Source: a gamma proteobacterium HIMB30 (GTDB lineage: Bacteria; Pseudomonadota; Gammaproteobacteria; Pseudomonadales; Litorivicinaceae). Taken from it: DNA of 64,000 bases. Position 1 is the stretch's first letter; the number at the start of each line of letters is the position of its first letter. The stretch is taken from contig AGIG01000028.1 in NCBI GenBank assembly GCA_000227525.2, forward strand, positions 434,001 to 498,000, written 5' to 3'. The notes below the pieces were generated by a model. It worked only from the letters and a program-made list of their open reading frames with translations. It searched no databases and had not been told where the DNA came from. Made by a program: the position numbers and the translations under genes. This document shows, piece by piece, positions 39,749 to 48,807 of this stretch.

Positions 39749-40960
39749 TCAGATCCTTTTCGCTAACAGTGGAGAAAGAGTTGCAAAGATTTCTTGAGAC
39801 ACCTCAGATTTGGTTCCCGGCACAAGCTTTTGTTCGCTGCCGCTGAAAACAAGTATGGCTTCAGTCACGTCTTGCCCAAAAATTTCGCCACCTGCGACAC
39901 AGTTGGCGATGATGGCATCGAGTGATTTTGCGATCAGTTTTTGTCGCGCATGCTCAAGCACCGATTCAGTTTCTGCTGCAAAACCGATGACCAGGCCTGG
40001 ACGGTCTGGACAAGTCGCGACCGAATGAATGATATCGATATTTTCGGTTAGCGTGATTTGAGACAGATCGTCTTTCGACTTTTTTAATTTTTGCTTGGAA
40101 ACAGATGCGGGGCGCATATCACAGACAGCCGCCGCGCCGATAAACAGATCAACTTGATCAAGAGCGGAGTGCACCGCAGTGTGCATATCGCCAGCCGTTT
40201 CAACATCAATGCGATTCACGCCAGCCGGCGTCTCAAGATGCACTGGGCCGGTAATTAAAGTCACAGTTGCGCCAAGACGGTTTGCGACCTCAGCGAGTGC
40301 GAATCCCATTTTACCTGATGAACGATTGCCTAAATATCGGACGGGGTCGACGGGCTCGTGAGTAGGACCAGCTGTAATGACAACCCGTCTTCCAGCGAGA
40401 GGACCACGATTTAATGTTGCCTCGAGGGTATTTGCGATGTCGAGTGCTTCACTCATCCGTCCTGAGCCAACATCACCGCAGGCTTGGATCCCTGAATCTG
40501 GTCCAATGATCTGTACTTTGCCTTCCAGCCGTTCGAGATTTGCCTGTGTCTCGGGATGTTTCCACATTTGTTGATTCATTGCCGGAGCAATCGCTTTTTC
40601 ACATGCTGCTGCGGCCCAAAGGGTACTCAGTAAATCCGGCGCTTGGCCTTGGGCCAGCAAAGCCATGGTGTTGGCAGTACAGGGTGCGACAAGAATGAGA
40701 TCAGCCCAGCGGGCCAGTTCGATATGTCCCATTCCAGCTTCTGCTTTGGGGTCGAGCATCGAGACCTTAACCTCTCTGCCGGTCAACGCTTGGAACGTCA
40801 ATGCACTGACGAACGCGGTGGCAGCTTCAGTCATCACGACCTGCACAATCGCCCCACGACGACCGAGTTCTCGAGCGAGCTCACACGCTTTGTAACAAGC
40901 GATTCCGCCTGTCACGCCAAGCACAACATGCTTGTTTTGAAACCAGGATGTTTGCGTCAC
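39749..40960 (-). CDS. coaBC: Bifunctional phosphopantothenoylcysteine decarboxylase/synthetase CoaBC
   Basis: A 403-aa two-domain enzyme for two coenzyme A steps. CoaC domain (1-about 185): [14 protein letters not shown] for FMN binding, APAMNQQMW, and the catalytic cysteine loop [13 protein letters not shown]. CoaB domain: [20 protein letters not shown] and [11 protein letters not shown] for CTP and substrate. The start is GTG with AAGGA 7 nt upstream. First gene of coaBC-dut-algC-argB and divergent from rpmB. Confidence 0.95.
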   Translation of the reverse strand: MTQTSWFQNKHVVLGVTGGIACYKACELARELGRRGAIVQVVMTEAATAFVSALTFQALTGREVKVSMLDPKAEAGMGHIELARWADLILVAPCTANTMALLAQGQAPDLLSTLWAAAACEKAIAPAMNQQMWKHPETQANLERLEGKVQIIGPDSGIQACGDVGSGRMSEALDIANTLEATLNRGPLAGRRVVITAGPTHEPVDPVRYLGNRSSGKMGFALAEVANRLGATVTLITGPVHLETPAGVNRIDVETAGDMHTAVHSALDQVDLFIGAAAVCDMRPASVSKQKLKKSKDDLSQITLTENIDIIHSVATCPDRPGLVIGFAAETESVLEHARQKLIAKSLDAIIANCVAGGEIFGQDVTEAILVFSGSEQKLVPGTKSEVSQEIFATLSPLLAKRI

Positions 40961-41042
40961 TGACGTTTCCTTGTCATCGAAGCCGCAACTTTATCATGAG
41001 TGATGGAATCAGCGGATGCTGAAATAAACGATGAATCGGCCC

Positions 41043-41071
41043 TTGTATGTTATTTCCAGCGACGGTATCAT
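41043..41071 (+). promoter_or_regulatory. Candidate promoter of rpmB-rpmG
   Basis: TTGTAT (3 of 6 to the -35) and TATCAT (5 of 6 to the -10) are 17 nt apart, placing a start about 40 nt before the rpmB ATG. The 158-nt gap between coaBC and rpmB is otherwise featureless by eye. Confidence 0.4.
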
Positions 41072-41118
41072 TCGCGTCCATTTTTTCACGGTCTGTGCAA
41101 CCAGAGGCGGATCAAATT

Positions 41119-41355
41119 ATGTCAAAAGTGTGCCAAGTAACAGGCAAGGGTCCTGCAACCGGCAACAATGTGTCGCATTCGAACATTAAAACGAAGCGTC
41201 GCTTCCTCCCGAACCTGCATTGGCATCGGTTCTGGGTCGAGTCTGAGAAGCGTTTTGTTCGTCTTCGCGTGTCAACGAAGGGAATGCGCATTATCGATAA
41301 ACTGGGGATTGATGTCGTGTTGGCAGATATCCGCTCACGTGGCGAGAAGGTGTAA
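41119..41355 (+). CDS. rpmB: 50S ribosomal protein L28
   Basis: 78 aa, the same length as E. coli L28. It starts [22 protein letters not shown], the conserved N-terminus, and continues [15 protein letters not shown] and [13 protein letters not shown]. An upstream in-frame ATG would add 24 residues foreign to the family, so the ATG after the GGCGGATC stretch is used. It is followed after 3 nt by rpmG. Confidence 0.96.
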   Translation: MSKVCQVTGKGPATGNNVSHSNIKTKRRFLPNLHWHRFWVESEKRFVRLRVSTKGMRIIDKLGIDVVLADIRSRGEKV

Positions 41356-41358
41356 ACT

Positions 41359-41514
41359 ATGCGTGACAAAATTAAATTAGTATCATCTGCTGGTACTGGT
41401 CATTACTACACGACTGACAAGAACAAGCGGAATACTCCAGACAAGCTTGAATTCAAAAAGTACGATCCCGTTGTTCGCAAGCACGTGATGTACAAGGAAG
41501 CGAAAATCAAGTAA
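41359..41514 (+). CDS. rpmG: 50S ribosomal protein L33 (zinc-free form)
   Basis: A 51-aa protein, begins [20 protein letters not shown] and ends [11 protein letters not shown]. It lacks the CxxC pairs of zinc-binding L33 and so is the cysteine-free form, as in E. coli. It lies 3 nt after rpmB and 6 nt before mutM. Confidence 0.95.
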   Translation: MRDKIKLVSSAGTGHYYTTDKNKRNTPDKLEFKKYDPVVRKHVMYKEAKIK

Positions 41515-41520
41515 CGGCTG

Positions 41521-42330
41521 ATGCCTGAGCTTCCAGAAGTCGAGACAACGGCGCGAGGAATCGCGCCGTTTCTTATTGGGCAACGGTTCACCGCGATTCG
41601 AGTCAATCAACCGTCGTTGAGGTGGCCAATCCCACCTGATTTCTCGAAACGTCTTTTAAACCAGACATGCCTTTCGGTTTCCCGCCGCGCAAAATATTTG
41701 CTGATTGAAACGGAGCACGCAGGCATTCTGTCTCATCTGGGGATGAGTGGTTCATTTCGGTTAGTAGACCCGCACACGCCGCTAAAGACTCATGATCACG
41801 TGCAGATTGCCGTTGGTGATTTGGAACTGCGATATCACGACCCCCGTCGATTTGGATGTCTTCTCTGGGCGGATTCTGACCGAGCGAAGCAATTGGTTGA
41901 TCATCTGGGTCCTGAACCGCTATCCGATGCATTCGATGGTGATTGGTTGTATGCGCAATCGAGACGGCGAAGTATTGCGGTGAAGTCATTCATCATGACC
42001 AATGCTGTTGTAGTTGGTGTTGGGAATATTTATGCATCCGAGTCTCTGTTCTTGTCTGGTATCCATCCGTCAAGAGCTGCTAATCGGATCTCAAAGGTTC
42101 GCTATCGGGTGTTGGCAGAAGCAATCAAAAACGTGCTGGCACGAGCCATTGAATCGGGTGGTACCACACTGCGTGATTTTGTAAATGGCCAAGGCGAACC
42201 CGGCTATTTTCAACAAACATTAATGGTATACGGCCGAGATGGTGAGCGATGCCACCGATGTGATGGGTTGATTCAGAGTCGGGTGATTGGCGGTCGAAAC
42301 AGCTATTTTTGTAGTCATTGTCAGCGTTAA
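41521..42330 (+). CDS. mutM: Formamidopyrimidine-DNA glycosylase MutM
   Basis: A 269-aa base-excision enzyme removing 8-oxoguanine. The N-terminal catalytic residues MPELPEVET (P and E after Met removal) are intact; H2TH segment [19 protein letters not shown] and the C-terminal zinc finger CHRC...CSHC follow. Codons 10-19 contain a strong hairpin with a T-rich tail (listed separately). It is 6 nt after rpmG, and its end overlaps coaD by 4 nt. An rpmBG-mutM arrangement is known in E. coli. Confidence 0.95.
   Translation: MPELPEVETTARGIAPFLIGQRFTAIRVNQPSLRWPIPPDFSKRLLNQTCLSVSRRAKYLLIETEHAGILSHLGMSGSFRLVDPHTPLKTHDHVQIAVGDLELRYHDPRRFGCLLWADSDRAKQLVDHLGPEPLSDAFDGDWLYAQSRRRSIAVKSFIMTNAVVVGVGNIYASESLFLSGIHPSRAANRISKVRYRVLAEAIKNVLARAIESGGTTLRDFVNGQGEPGYFQQTLMVYGRDGERCHRCDGLIQSRVIGGRNSYFCSHCQR
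41548..41577 (+). terminator. Terminator-like hairpin inside the start of mutM
   Basis: ACGGCGCGA pairs perfectly over 9 bp with TCGCGCCGT around the tetraloop GGAA (a GNRA loop), followed by TTTCTTATT. It lies within mutM codons 10-19, about 35 nt after the rpmG stop. It should end most rpmBG transcripts while ribosomes translating mutM could melt it. Confidence 0.6.
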
Positions 42331-42806
42331 TGATTAAAGTGATCTTTTAATGCTGTTGCGACTGGCTGGGGGACAAAGGCTTCAACCTGACCATCGAGGC
42401 GAGCCACTTCTTTGACCAATGTCGACGAAATAAAGCTGTAATGTTCGACTGGCGTTAAAAATAGACTTTCGAGTTCTGGTGCGAGCTGCTTATTCAAATT
42501 GGCAAGTTGTAGTTCGTACTCATAGTCTGCGACAGCACGTAATCCACGGAGCAGAACGCGAGCGCCAACCGCTTGCGCAAAATTGGCAAGCAAGGTGTGA
42601 AACCCTCGGATTTCGACATTATCCAGATGCTCGAGCGACTGTTTTGCCAGGTCCACCCGCATATCAAGATCAAACATCGGCGTTTTATGTGTTGACCCGG
42701 CGACTCCAACAATCACTCGGTCAAAGATGCGCGCCGCGCGCTCAACCACGTGGATGTGTCCGTTGGTGATTGGATCAAATGTTCCTGGATAGACGGCAAT
42801 AGTCAT
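42327..42806 (-). CDS. coaD: Phosphopantetheine adenylyltransferase CoaD
   Basis: A 159-aa enzyme (E. coli CoaD also 159) making dephospho-CoA. Begins [21 protein letters not shown] with the TxGH nucleotidyltransferase motif, then [12 protein letters not shown] and the C-terminal SSTLVKEVA. The ATG overlaps the rsmD stop as ATGA; an upstream ATG inside rsmD is disregarded. Overlaps mutM by 4 nt at its end. Confidence 0.95.
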   Translation of the reverse strand: MTIAVYPGTFDPITNGHIHVVERAARIFDRVIVGVAGSTHKTPMFDLDMRVDLAKQSLEHLDNVEIRGFHTLLANFAQAVGARVLLRGLRAVADYEYELQLANLNKQLAPELESLFLTPVEHYSFISSTLVKEVARLDGQVEAFVPQPVATALKDHFNH

Positions 42807-43363
42807 GATGTTCGTCTCAATAAACGCAGCCAATCAATGCCTGCTTTTAGTTCCCTGATGACCTCGAATCCCTGTAGATCCAAGTCCTGATCTCGCTCGT
42901 GCTCAATGACGAGACGAGAGTCTGGCTGAACTTTATCGCGAATCCAAGTCAGATAACGCTGACTCATCCCTTGGTGGAATGGAGGATCTGCAAAGAGAAT
43001 ATCGGCTCCTTGGAGTATTTCTTCTGCGACTCGGAATACGTCAGCCTGCGTGACGTCCGCCTGAGATGTGAGCTGGAATCGATCAAGATTGTTTTGCAGT
43101 TGATTAGCAACTGCCCTGTCTTTCTCGATAAATGTGCATCGAGCAGCACCGCGTGACAGTGCCTCCAAACCAAGCACGCCACTCCCTGCGAAACAATCGA
43201 CGACGATGGCGCCAGGCAATGCCGGCATCAGCCAATTGAACAGCGTTTCACGGACTCGATCCGGAGTGGGTCTTAAGCCTTCACGGTCTAGCACGTCGAT
43301 TTTAGAGCGTTTGAGTACTCCACCGATAATGCGAACGCCCGTAAGGGCTTTGCGTTTGTTCAT
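42803..43363 (-). CDS. rsmD: 16S rRNA (guanine966-N2)-methyltransferase RsmD
   Basis: A 186-aa SAM-dependent methyltransferase. It contains [28 protein letters not shown], the SAM motif [20 protein letters not shown] and the catalytic ADPPF. The start giving MNKRKALTG has AAGAGAG just upstream; another ATG 18 nt earlier is possible. It is coupled to coaD through a 4-nt overlap and divergent from ftsY, with 61 nt between starts. Confidence 0.93.
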   Translation of the reverse strand: MNKRKALTGVRIIGGVLKRSKIDVLDREGLRPTPDRVRETLFNWLMPALPGAIVVDCFAGSGVLGLEALSRGAARCTFIEKDRAVANQLQNNLDRFQLTSQADVTQADVFRVAEEILQGADILFADPPFHQGMSQRYLTWIRDKVQPDSRLVIEHERDQDLDLQGFEVIRELKAGIDWLRLLRRTS

Positions 43364-43424
43364 CTCTCTTTTCATTTGCAAATGCTATCATCTCGTCTCA
43401 CGATTTTTAGGGTTTCCAATTGCC

Positions 43425-44495
43425 ATGACATTCGATCCACTTCTACTTATCGGAGTTGCTGCATTCACTGCACTCATCGTTTGGTTTGTGCTCGGGCGAA
43501 AGAAAGAAACGCCGGAGCAACCTGCACAAACACAGGACAGTGCACCAGAGGTGACAGATACTCCTGCTATCAGTGAAGTCGCTGAGCCGGTGAGTTTCTT
43601 TAGTGCATTGGCTCGGTCACGCTCCCAATTATCGAGCAGTCTCAAAAGTTTGTTTAGCGGCGGTTTCGATGAAGAGATCCGAGAGGATCTCGAAGCCATC
43701 CTGCTATCGTCTGACGTGGGTGTCGAGACGACAGACTGGGTTTTAGAGTCGCTTGAAGAGCGCTCGAAGCAGGAAGGTATTTCAGATCCAGAGGGCCTGG
43801 TTAAGCTCTTAAAGGAAATCCTGGCATCCACTTTGACGGCATCAGAAGAGACTGTGGATGAGAGTGTGAATTCACCACATGTGATTTTGATGATTGGCGT
43901 GAATGGCGTTGGTAAAACGACAACTATCGGTAAGCTCGCTCATCGTTATCAAGCAGATCAGCGCTCGGTATTACTTGCCGCGGGCGACACATTCCGTGCA
44001 GCAGCTGTTGAGCAGTTGAAAACCTGGGGTGAGCGCAATGGGGTTCCTGTGATTGCTCAAGACACCGGTGCAGATTCGGCGTCGGTTCTTTATGACGCTT
44101 GTGAATCAGCGAAGGCCCGAGGGACTGATATCGTTTTGGCGGACACCGCAGGACGGCTTCAAAATAAAGCAAATTTGATGAATGAACTCGAGAAGATCGG
44201 GCGGGTGCTTGGTAAGCTCGATATCGGAGCGCCGCATGAAGTATTGCTGGTATTGGATGCGGGCACAGGCCAAAACGCGATCAGCCAGGCGCGAGAATTT
44301 TCGAAAGCAATTCGGCCGACAGGTTTGGTTCTCACAAAGCTCGATGGCACTGCGAAAGGCGGTATCGTTTTTGCGCTTGCCCGTGAGTTTGGTCTTCCAA
44401 TCCGTTATGTCGGTCTTGGCGAAAAAGCTGAAGATTTGCGTGCATTTGATGCAGTCTCGTTTGTTGACGCCATGTTCTCGGAGGCGCCTGAGTGA
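43425..44495 (+). CDS. ftsY: Signal recognition particle receptor FtsY (with N-terminal membrane segment)
   Basis: A 356-aa SRP receptor that docks ribosomes making membrane proteins. The first 26 residues include a clear membrane-spanning stretch (LLLIGVAAFTALIVWFVLG) followed by basic RKK and a short acidic linker; E. coli FtsY instead has a long acidic A domain and no full membrane span. The NG domain is complete: GVNGVGKTTTIGKLA, AAGDTFRAAAVEQL, DTAGRLQN and TKLDGTAKGG. The start is the ATG giving MTFDPLLLIG; upstream frame continues into unrelated sequence. ftsE begins in its last codons (GTGA overlap). Confidence 0.94.
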   Translation: MTFDPLLLIGVAAFTALIVWFVLGRKKETPEQPAQTQDSAPEVTDTPAISEVAEPVSFFSALARSRSQLSSSLKSLFSGGFDEEIREDLEAILLSSDVGVETTDWVLESLEERSKQEGISDPEGLVKLLKEILASTLTASEETVDESVNSPHVILMIGVNGVGKTTTIGKLAHRYQADQRSVLLAAGDTFRAAAVEQLKTWGERNGVPVIAQDTGADSASVLYDACESAKARGTDIVLADTAGRLQNKANLMNELEKIGRVLGKLDIGAPHEVLLVLDAGTGQNAISQAREFSKAIRPTGLVLTKLDGTAKGGIVFALAREFGLPIRYVGLGEKAEDLRAFDAVSFVDAMFSEAPE

Positions 44496-45166
44496 TTGAG
44501 TTTGAGAGCGTTGCCAAAGTATACGATGGACAACGCGAAGCGCTCTCTAATGTGAATTTCCGCCTCGCGCCTGGTGAGATGGCATTTTTGACTGGTCACT
44601 CTGGAGCGGGTAAGTCGACATTGCTGCGGCTCATTCTTGGTTTTGAAACCGCGTCGTCTGGTGTTGTTCGCGTTGCGGGGACCGATTTATCAACACTGTC
44701 GGGTGAAAAGCTGGCACGTTATCGACGACGTGTTGGTGTGGTCTTCCAGGATCCCAATTTGGAAGACGATTTGTCTGTTTACGATAATGTGGCGTTACCG
44801 CTTCGTATTTCTGGATTTAGCGAATCAGAGATACCAAAACGAGTGAAAGCAGCACTGTCTCGAGTTGACCTATCGGACCAAGCGACCGCGAGGCCCCGCG
44901 TACTCTCTGGTGGTCAGCAACAACGCGTCGGTATTGCACGGGCAATCGTGCATCGACCTGCTTTATTAGTGGCTGATGAACCAACGGGAAACCTTGATCC
45001 AGAGCTTTCGGCACGCGTGATGCGGATGTTTACCCAATTTCAACAATTGGGCGTCACCATCTTGGTCGCCACGCACGAACGCGCGGTAGTTGAGTCGTTA
45101 CCATTCCGACGGTTAGTCATCGAAAAAGGATCTCTTGTCTCGGATGGAATGGGGACAAATCGTTGA
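44492..45166 (+). CDS. ftsE: Cell division ATP-binding protein FtsE
   Basis: A 224-aa ABC ATPase that with FtsX activates septal peptidoglycan hydrolases. Motifs: [44 protein letters not shown] and LLVADEPTGNLDPE. The start is GTG overlapping the ftsY stop by 4 nt, and the end overlaps ftsX likewise, so ftsY-ftsE-ftsX is one tightly coupled unit. Confidence 0.95.
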   Translation: MIEFESVAKVYDGQREALSNVNFRLAPGEMAFLTGHSGAGKSTLLRLILGFETASSGVVRVAGTDLSTLSGEKLARYRRRVGVVFQDPNLEDDLSVYDNVALPLRISGFSESEIPKRVKAALSRVDLSDQATARPRVLSGGQQQRVGIARAIVHRPALLVADEPTGNLDPELSARVMRMFTQFQQLGVTILVATHERAVVESLPFRRLVIEKGSLVSDGMGTNR

Positions 45167-46068
45167 ACCGTTGGCTTTTGGATCATACGCAGGCTGTCTC
45201 GGACGCCTGGAAGCGAACGTCGGATCGATTCACCCAGTTCATTGTCTTGGTCTGCCTATTGGGAATTTTGCTTGCGATTCCGGGTTGGCTCGCGCAAATC
45301 TGGATTGGGATGGCCTCGTTGGTGCCGGAGGATGCTGTTCGCAGTGAGGCCATTGTTTTTCTAAAACAAGATCTCGATGTCGAGGCACGAATCGATTTAG
45401 AGCGCTCACTTTCTGAGATGCCATCAGCGGATGAGGTTGTTTTTGTGCCACGAAGTGCGGCACTTGAACAATTGAGTTCGCAAGATGGTCTTGGACCGAT
45501 TGCAGACTTGAAGTCTAACAATCCATTGCCTGACGCTCTTCGATTGAAATTTACCATGCAAGGTGTTGGGGCGAGTGAAGATCAAATTATTGAAAAATTA
45601 ACGTCAGATCAGCGTGTCCTCTCTTTACGTTACTACCCCTCCACACGGATCCAATATGCGTCGCTTGTAGAGATGTTGGGTTTTTTGGGGATTGGCTTAT
45701 CTGCACTGACAATTATCGGTGTTTTGATGGCTGTCTTCTTGGTTGCAGCGGCTGATGTGGTTGATGATCGTCGACGCATTGAACTGTATACCCTGCTTGG
45801 CGCATCTCGACGTTTTATCAGGCGACCGTATCTGTACAGAGCGACAATTCTTGGCGTATTAGCCGGATTGATTGCATGTCTTGTGGTTACCTTACTAAAT
45901 GAGGTATTGTCCTCGGTCCTCGCATCAAATTTGGAAGCTTTGGATACTCGGCTGACAAATTTTCCCATGGATGGTCGGATACTGATTGGTGTTGCATTGA
46001 TTGCAGTGCTGGCCAGCTGGGTTGGTGCAGAGCGTGCTGTCAGTCGACGATTGAAGGCCCTTCATTGA
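45163..46068 (+). CDS. ftsX: Cell division protein FtsX
   Basis: A 301-aa membrane partner of FtsE. One membrane segment near residues 24-45, a periplasmic domain with FVPRSAALEQLSSQDG, then three further segments (IGLSALTIIGVLMAVFLVAA, and two in the last 90 residues), the MacB/FtsX layout. EQLSSQDGLGPIADLKSNNPLP resembles the usual FtsX extracellular domain. The start is TTG (TTGA overlap with ftsE); no ATG or GTG fits. Confidence 0.93.
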   Translation: MNRWLLDHTQAVSDAWKRTSDRFTQFIVLVCLLGILLAIPGWLAQIWIGMASLVPEDAVRSEAIVFLKQDLDVEARIDLERSLSEMPSADEVVFVPRSAALEQLSSQDGLGPIADLKSNNPLPDALRLKFTMQGVGASEDQIIEKLTSDQRVLSLRYYPSTRIQYASLVEMLGFLGIGLSALTIIGVLMAVFLVAAADVVDDRRRIELYTLLGASRRFIRRPYLYRATILGVLAGLIACLVVTLLNEVLSSVLASNLEALDTRLTNFPMDGRILIGVALIAVLASWVGAERAVSRRLKALH

Positions 46069-46210
46069 TGACAAAAAGGCCTCAATCACATTCGATTTTC
46101 GGCGCATTGGAACTAAAATAGAATTATGCTGTCTATATACTTAGACGAAAGGCTAAACAGGGAGGTCGGCGAAGTTACAAATGAATGCGCTAGCTGAAAC
46201 GAGGTGTTTT

Positions 46211-47065
46211 GTGCCGAAAAAATCAAATTTACCTGTCGAAGTATTACTTCCAGGCGGTCAGATTGAGGCCTACATTCAGGCAGTCAGTCAAATTCCAATT
46301 TTGACCGCGGAAGAAGAAAAGGAAATTGCTGATCGGTTGTATTATGACAACGATCTTGATGCTGCTCGTTCTTTGGTTATGTCGCATCTACGTTTCGTGG
46401 TGCACATAGCGCGCAGCTATTCTGGTTATGGGCTGCCACAGGCAGATCTGATTCAGGAAGGTAACGTCGGTCTGATGAAAGCAGTGAAGCGGTTCAATCC
46501 TGAAATGGGTGTTCGCTTGGTGTCGTTTGCTGTGCATTGGATCAAGGCAGAGATGCACGAGTACATCCTGAAAAACTGGCGGATTGTCAAAGTTGCGACG
46601 ACCAAAGCTCAGCGCAAGATGTTCTTCAATTTAAGAAGTGCCAAGAAAAAACTGGCTTGGTTTACTGCAGAAGAAGTGAAAAGTGTCGCAAACGACTTGG
46701 GCGTCAGCGAAGACGTTGTTCGCCAGATGGAGGGCCGGCTTGCTGCTCAAGATATGGCGTTTGATGGCTACTCGGATGACGACGATGACCTTTCTCTAGC
46801 GCCGGCACAATATCTCGAAGCCTCGGAAGCGGATCCAGCTCACATTTTGGAAAAGCAGGACTGGACGCAAGATTCCACCGATCGTTTGTACTCTGCATTG
46901 TCTGATTTGGATGATCGGAGTAAAGATATTTTGGCGAGTCGTTGGTTGTCGGATGAAAAAGCAACGCTTCATGAGCTTGCAGGAAAGTATAATGTCTCTG
47001 CGGAGCGTATTCGTCAGCTTGAGAAGAATGCGATGAAGAAGGTGAAAACAGCGCTCGTTGCTTAA
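46211..47065 (+). CDS. rpoH: RNA polymerase heat-shock sigma factor RpoH (sigma 32)
   Basis: A sigma-70-family factor for heat-shock promoters. The diagnostic RpoH box [15 protein letters not shown] is present, with region 2 [17 protein letters not shown] and region 4 [15 protein letters not shown]. The start is taken as GTG at 46211 because GAGG lies 6 nt upstream and it yields 284 aa, the length of E. coli RpoH; an ATG 30 nt earlier has GGAGG 15 nt away, too far. A run of five aspartates (SDDDDDLSL) lies before region 4. A TATACT hexamer at 46136-46141 in the 142-nt upstream gap could be a -10, but its -35 is weak. Follows ftsX, as in E. coli and Pseudomonas. Confidence 0.93.
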   Translation: MPKKSNLPVEVLLPGGQIEAYIQAVSQIPILTAEEEKEIADRLYYDNDLDAARSLVMSHLRFVVHIARSYSGYGLPQADLIQEGNVGLMKAVKRFNPEMGVRLVSFAVHWIKAEMHEYILKNWRIVKVATTKAQRKMFFNLRSAKKKLAWFTAEEVKSVANDLGVSEDVVRQMEGRLAAQDMAFDGYSDDDDDLSLAPAQYLEASEADPAHILEKQDWTQDSTDRLYSALSDLDDRSKDILASRWLSDEKATLHELAGKYNVSAERIRQLEKNAMKKVKTALVA

Positions 47066-47086
47066 TCGACGAACGTACGCTGTTCG

Positions 47087-47113
47087 AAAAAGGCCGCTCC
47101 CGCGGCCTTTTTT
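47087..47113 (+). terminator. Rho-independent terminator after rpoH
   Basis: AAAAAGGCCGC pairs over 11 bp with GCGGCCTTTTT around the loop TCCC. The A/T arms make it usable mainly on the plus strand here, 21 nt after the rpoH stop. thiS starts 16 nt after it. Confidence 0.9.
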
Positions 47114-47128
47114 ATTCAGGGAAAAAGC

Positions 47129-47326
47129 ATGCAAATATCGGTGAATGGTGAGGTTGAACAAATCGAGCCTCAAAGCCTTGAGAATTATCTGTTCAACAAG
47201 TCGTTACTGGGTCGCCGAATTGCCGTTGAGCGAAATGGCGATATTGTCCCAAAATCGCAATTTTCTGATGTCATATTAGAGGATGGTGATGTACTCGAGA
47301 TCGTGCATGCCATCGGGGGAGGTTAA
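47129..47326 (+). CDS. thiS: Sulfur carrier protein ThiS
   Basis: A 65-aa ubiquitin-like sulfur carrier for the thiazole ring of thiamine. It begins MQISVNGEVEQIE and ends VHAIGGG, with the C-terminal Gly-Gly that becomes the thiocarboxylate. LGRRIAVERNGDIVPKSQF is the family core. AGGGA precedes the ATG. thiG starts on the base after its stop. ThiF and ThiH/ThiO are not nearby. Confidence 0.95.
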   Translation: MQISVNGEVEQIEPQSLENYLFNKSLLGRRIAVERNGDIVPKSQFSDVILEDGDVLEIVHAIGGG

Positions 47327-48106
47327 GTGACAGACACAATTCAAGTGGGTTCATATACGCTGAAATCCAGACTACTGGTGGGCACTGGAAAATACTGTGA
47401 TTTGGATGAAACGGGCCGCGCAATTGAGGCTAGTGGCGCTGATGTCGTGACAATGGCCGTGCGCCGAACAAATCTTGGTCAACATCCAAATGAGCCAAAC
47501 CTGCTGGATGTGATCTCTCCGGATCGCTACACCCTTCTACCAAACACTGCAGGGTGCCATACGGCGGATGATGCGGTTCGAACTTGCCGTCTTGCACGGG
47601 AGTTATTGGATGGTCATAACCTTGTGAAGCTTGAGGTCATTTCAAAGTCTCGGACACTGTATCCGGATGTGGTCGAGACATTGAGCGCCGCGCGTACGCT
47701 CGTCGATGATGGCTTTGAGGTCATGGTATATACGTCCGACGATCCGTTAATCGCCATTGAACTTGAAGCAATCGGTTGTGTTGCTGTGATGCCACTTGGC
47801 GCGCCGATTGGGTCAGGCCTTGGATTGCAAAATCCGTACAATATTCGGGAAATTCTTGAACAACTGAAAGTGCCTGTCATCGTCGATGCCGGTGTCGGCA
47901 CTGCATCGGATGCGACGGTGGCAATGGAGCTCGGCTGTGAGGGAGTTTTGATGAATACCGCAATTGCCGAGGCCAAAGACCCAGTCAAAATGGCTCGCGC
48001 AATGCGACTTGCCATTGAGAGTGGGCGTCTTGCCTATGAGGCAGGACGGATGCCGAGAAAACGTTATGCAGATGCTTCAAGCCCCGAGACCGGTTTGATT
48101 GGATGA
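47327..48106 (+). CDS. thiG: Thiazole synthase ThiG
   Basis: A 259-aa TIM-barrel enzyme forming the thiamine thiazole with ThiS. Motifs: [17 protein letters not shown] with the family lysine region [25 protein letters not shown] and [11 protein letters not shown], then [15 protein letters not shown]. The start is GTG immediately after thiS, with GGGGGAGG formed by the end of thiS acting as ribosome binding site. trmB overlaps its end by 4 nt. Confidence 0.95.
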   Translation: MTDTIQVGSYTLKSRLLVGTGKYCDLDETGRAIEASGADVVTMAVRRTNLGQHPNEPNLLDVISPDRYTLLPNTAGCHTADDAVRTCRLARELLDGHNLVKLEVISKSRTLYPDVVETLSAARTLVDDGFEVMVYTSDDPLIAIELEAIGCVAVMPLGAPIGSGLGLQNPYNIREILEQLKVPVIVDAGVGTASDATVAMELGCEGVLMNTAIAEAKDPVKMARAMRLAIESGRLAYEAGRMPRKRYADASSPETGLIG

Positions 48107-48807
48107 TCGACGAAGCGAAGAAGCGAACGATTCGGAGTTTTGTGTTGCGCGCAGGTCGGATGACAGAAGCGCAAGATAAGGCGTATCAGACTCTATGGGA
48201 TGAGTATGGGCTCGTTTGCCAACATCAGCGACTCGATCTTCGAGAGACATTTGGTCGGGATGCCCCGGTCGTTTTTGAGATCGGCTTTGGTATGGGGGAT
48301 TCATTGTTAAGCCAAGCGCTGAACGAACCCCATCGTGATTTTGTGGGTGTCGAGGTCCATAAGCCGGGTGTGGGGCGCTTGATGAACGAGGCGAAAAAGG
48401 CAGGTGTCACGAATCTCCGTGTCATCTGCGAAGATGCGGTTGAAGTTCTGTCGGATGGATTAGGGCCACAATCGCTTGAAGGCGTACAAATTTATTTTCC
48501 AGATCCATGGCACAAAAAACGCCATCACAAACGGCGTCTCGTGCAGCTCCAATTTATCAACCTGATTGCACATCGCGTGCGTTTGGGTGGGTTTTGTCAT
48601 TTGGCGACCGATTGGGCTCCGTATGCTGAGTGGATGGTTGAAATGTTTAGCCAAACGGCTGCTTGGCATAATACCTCTGAAAATGGAGATTTTGTTCCAC
48701 GGCCAGCGCGTCGGCCGATCACCAAATTTGAAACGCGTGGTGAGCAATTGGGTCACGAGGTTTTTGATCTCGTCTACGAGCGAAAGGCCTCAGATCAGCA
48801 TCTCTAA
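48103..48807 (+). CDS. trmB: tRNA (guanine46-N7)-methyltransferase TrmB
   Basis: A 234-aa SAM-dependent enzyme. It has [14 protein letters not shown] near the start, [12 protein letters not shown] as SAM motif, [12 protein letters not shown] and the signature [19 protein letters not shown], then [15 protein letters not shown] overlap with thiG. Its last 18 nt overlap hemW on the opposite strand. Linked thiS-thiG-trmB order is also seen in Pseudomonas. Confidence 0.95.
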   Translation: MIDEAKKRTIRSFVLRAGRMTEAQDKAYQTLWDEYGLVCQHQRLDLRETFGRDAPVVFEIGFGMGDSLLSQALNEPHRDFVGVEVHKPGVGRLMNEAKKAGVTNLRVICEDAVEVLSDGLGPQSLEGVQIYFPDPWHKKRHHKRRLVQLQFINLIAHRVRLGGFCHLATDWAPYAEWMVEMFSQTAAWHNTSENGDFVPRPARRPITKFETRGEQLGHEVFDLVYERKASDQHL

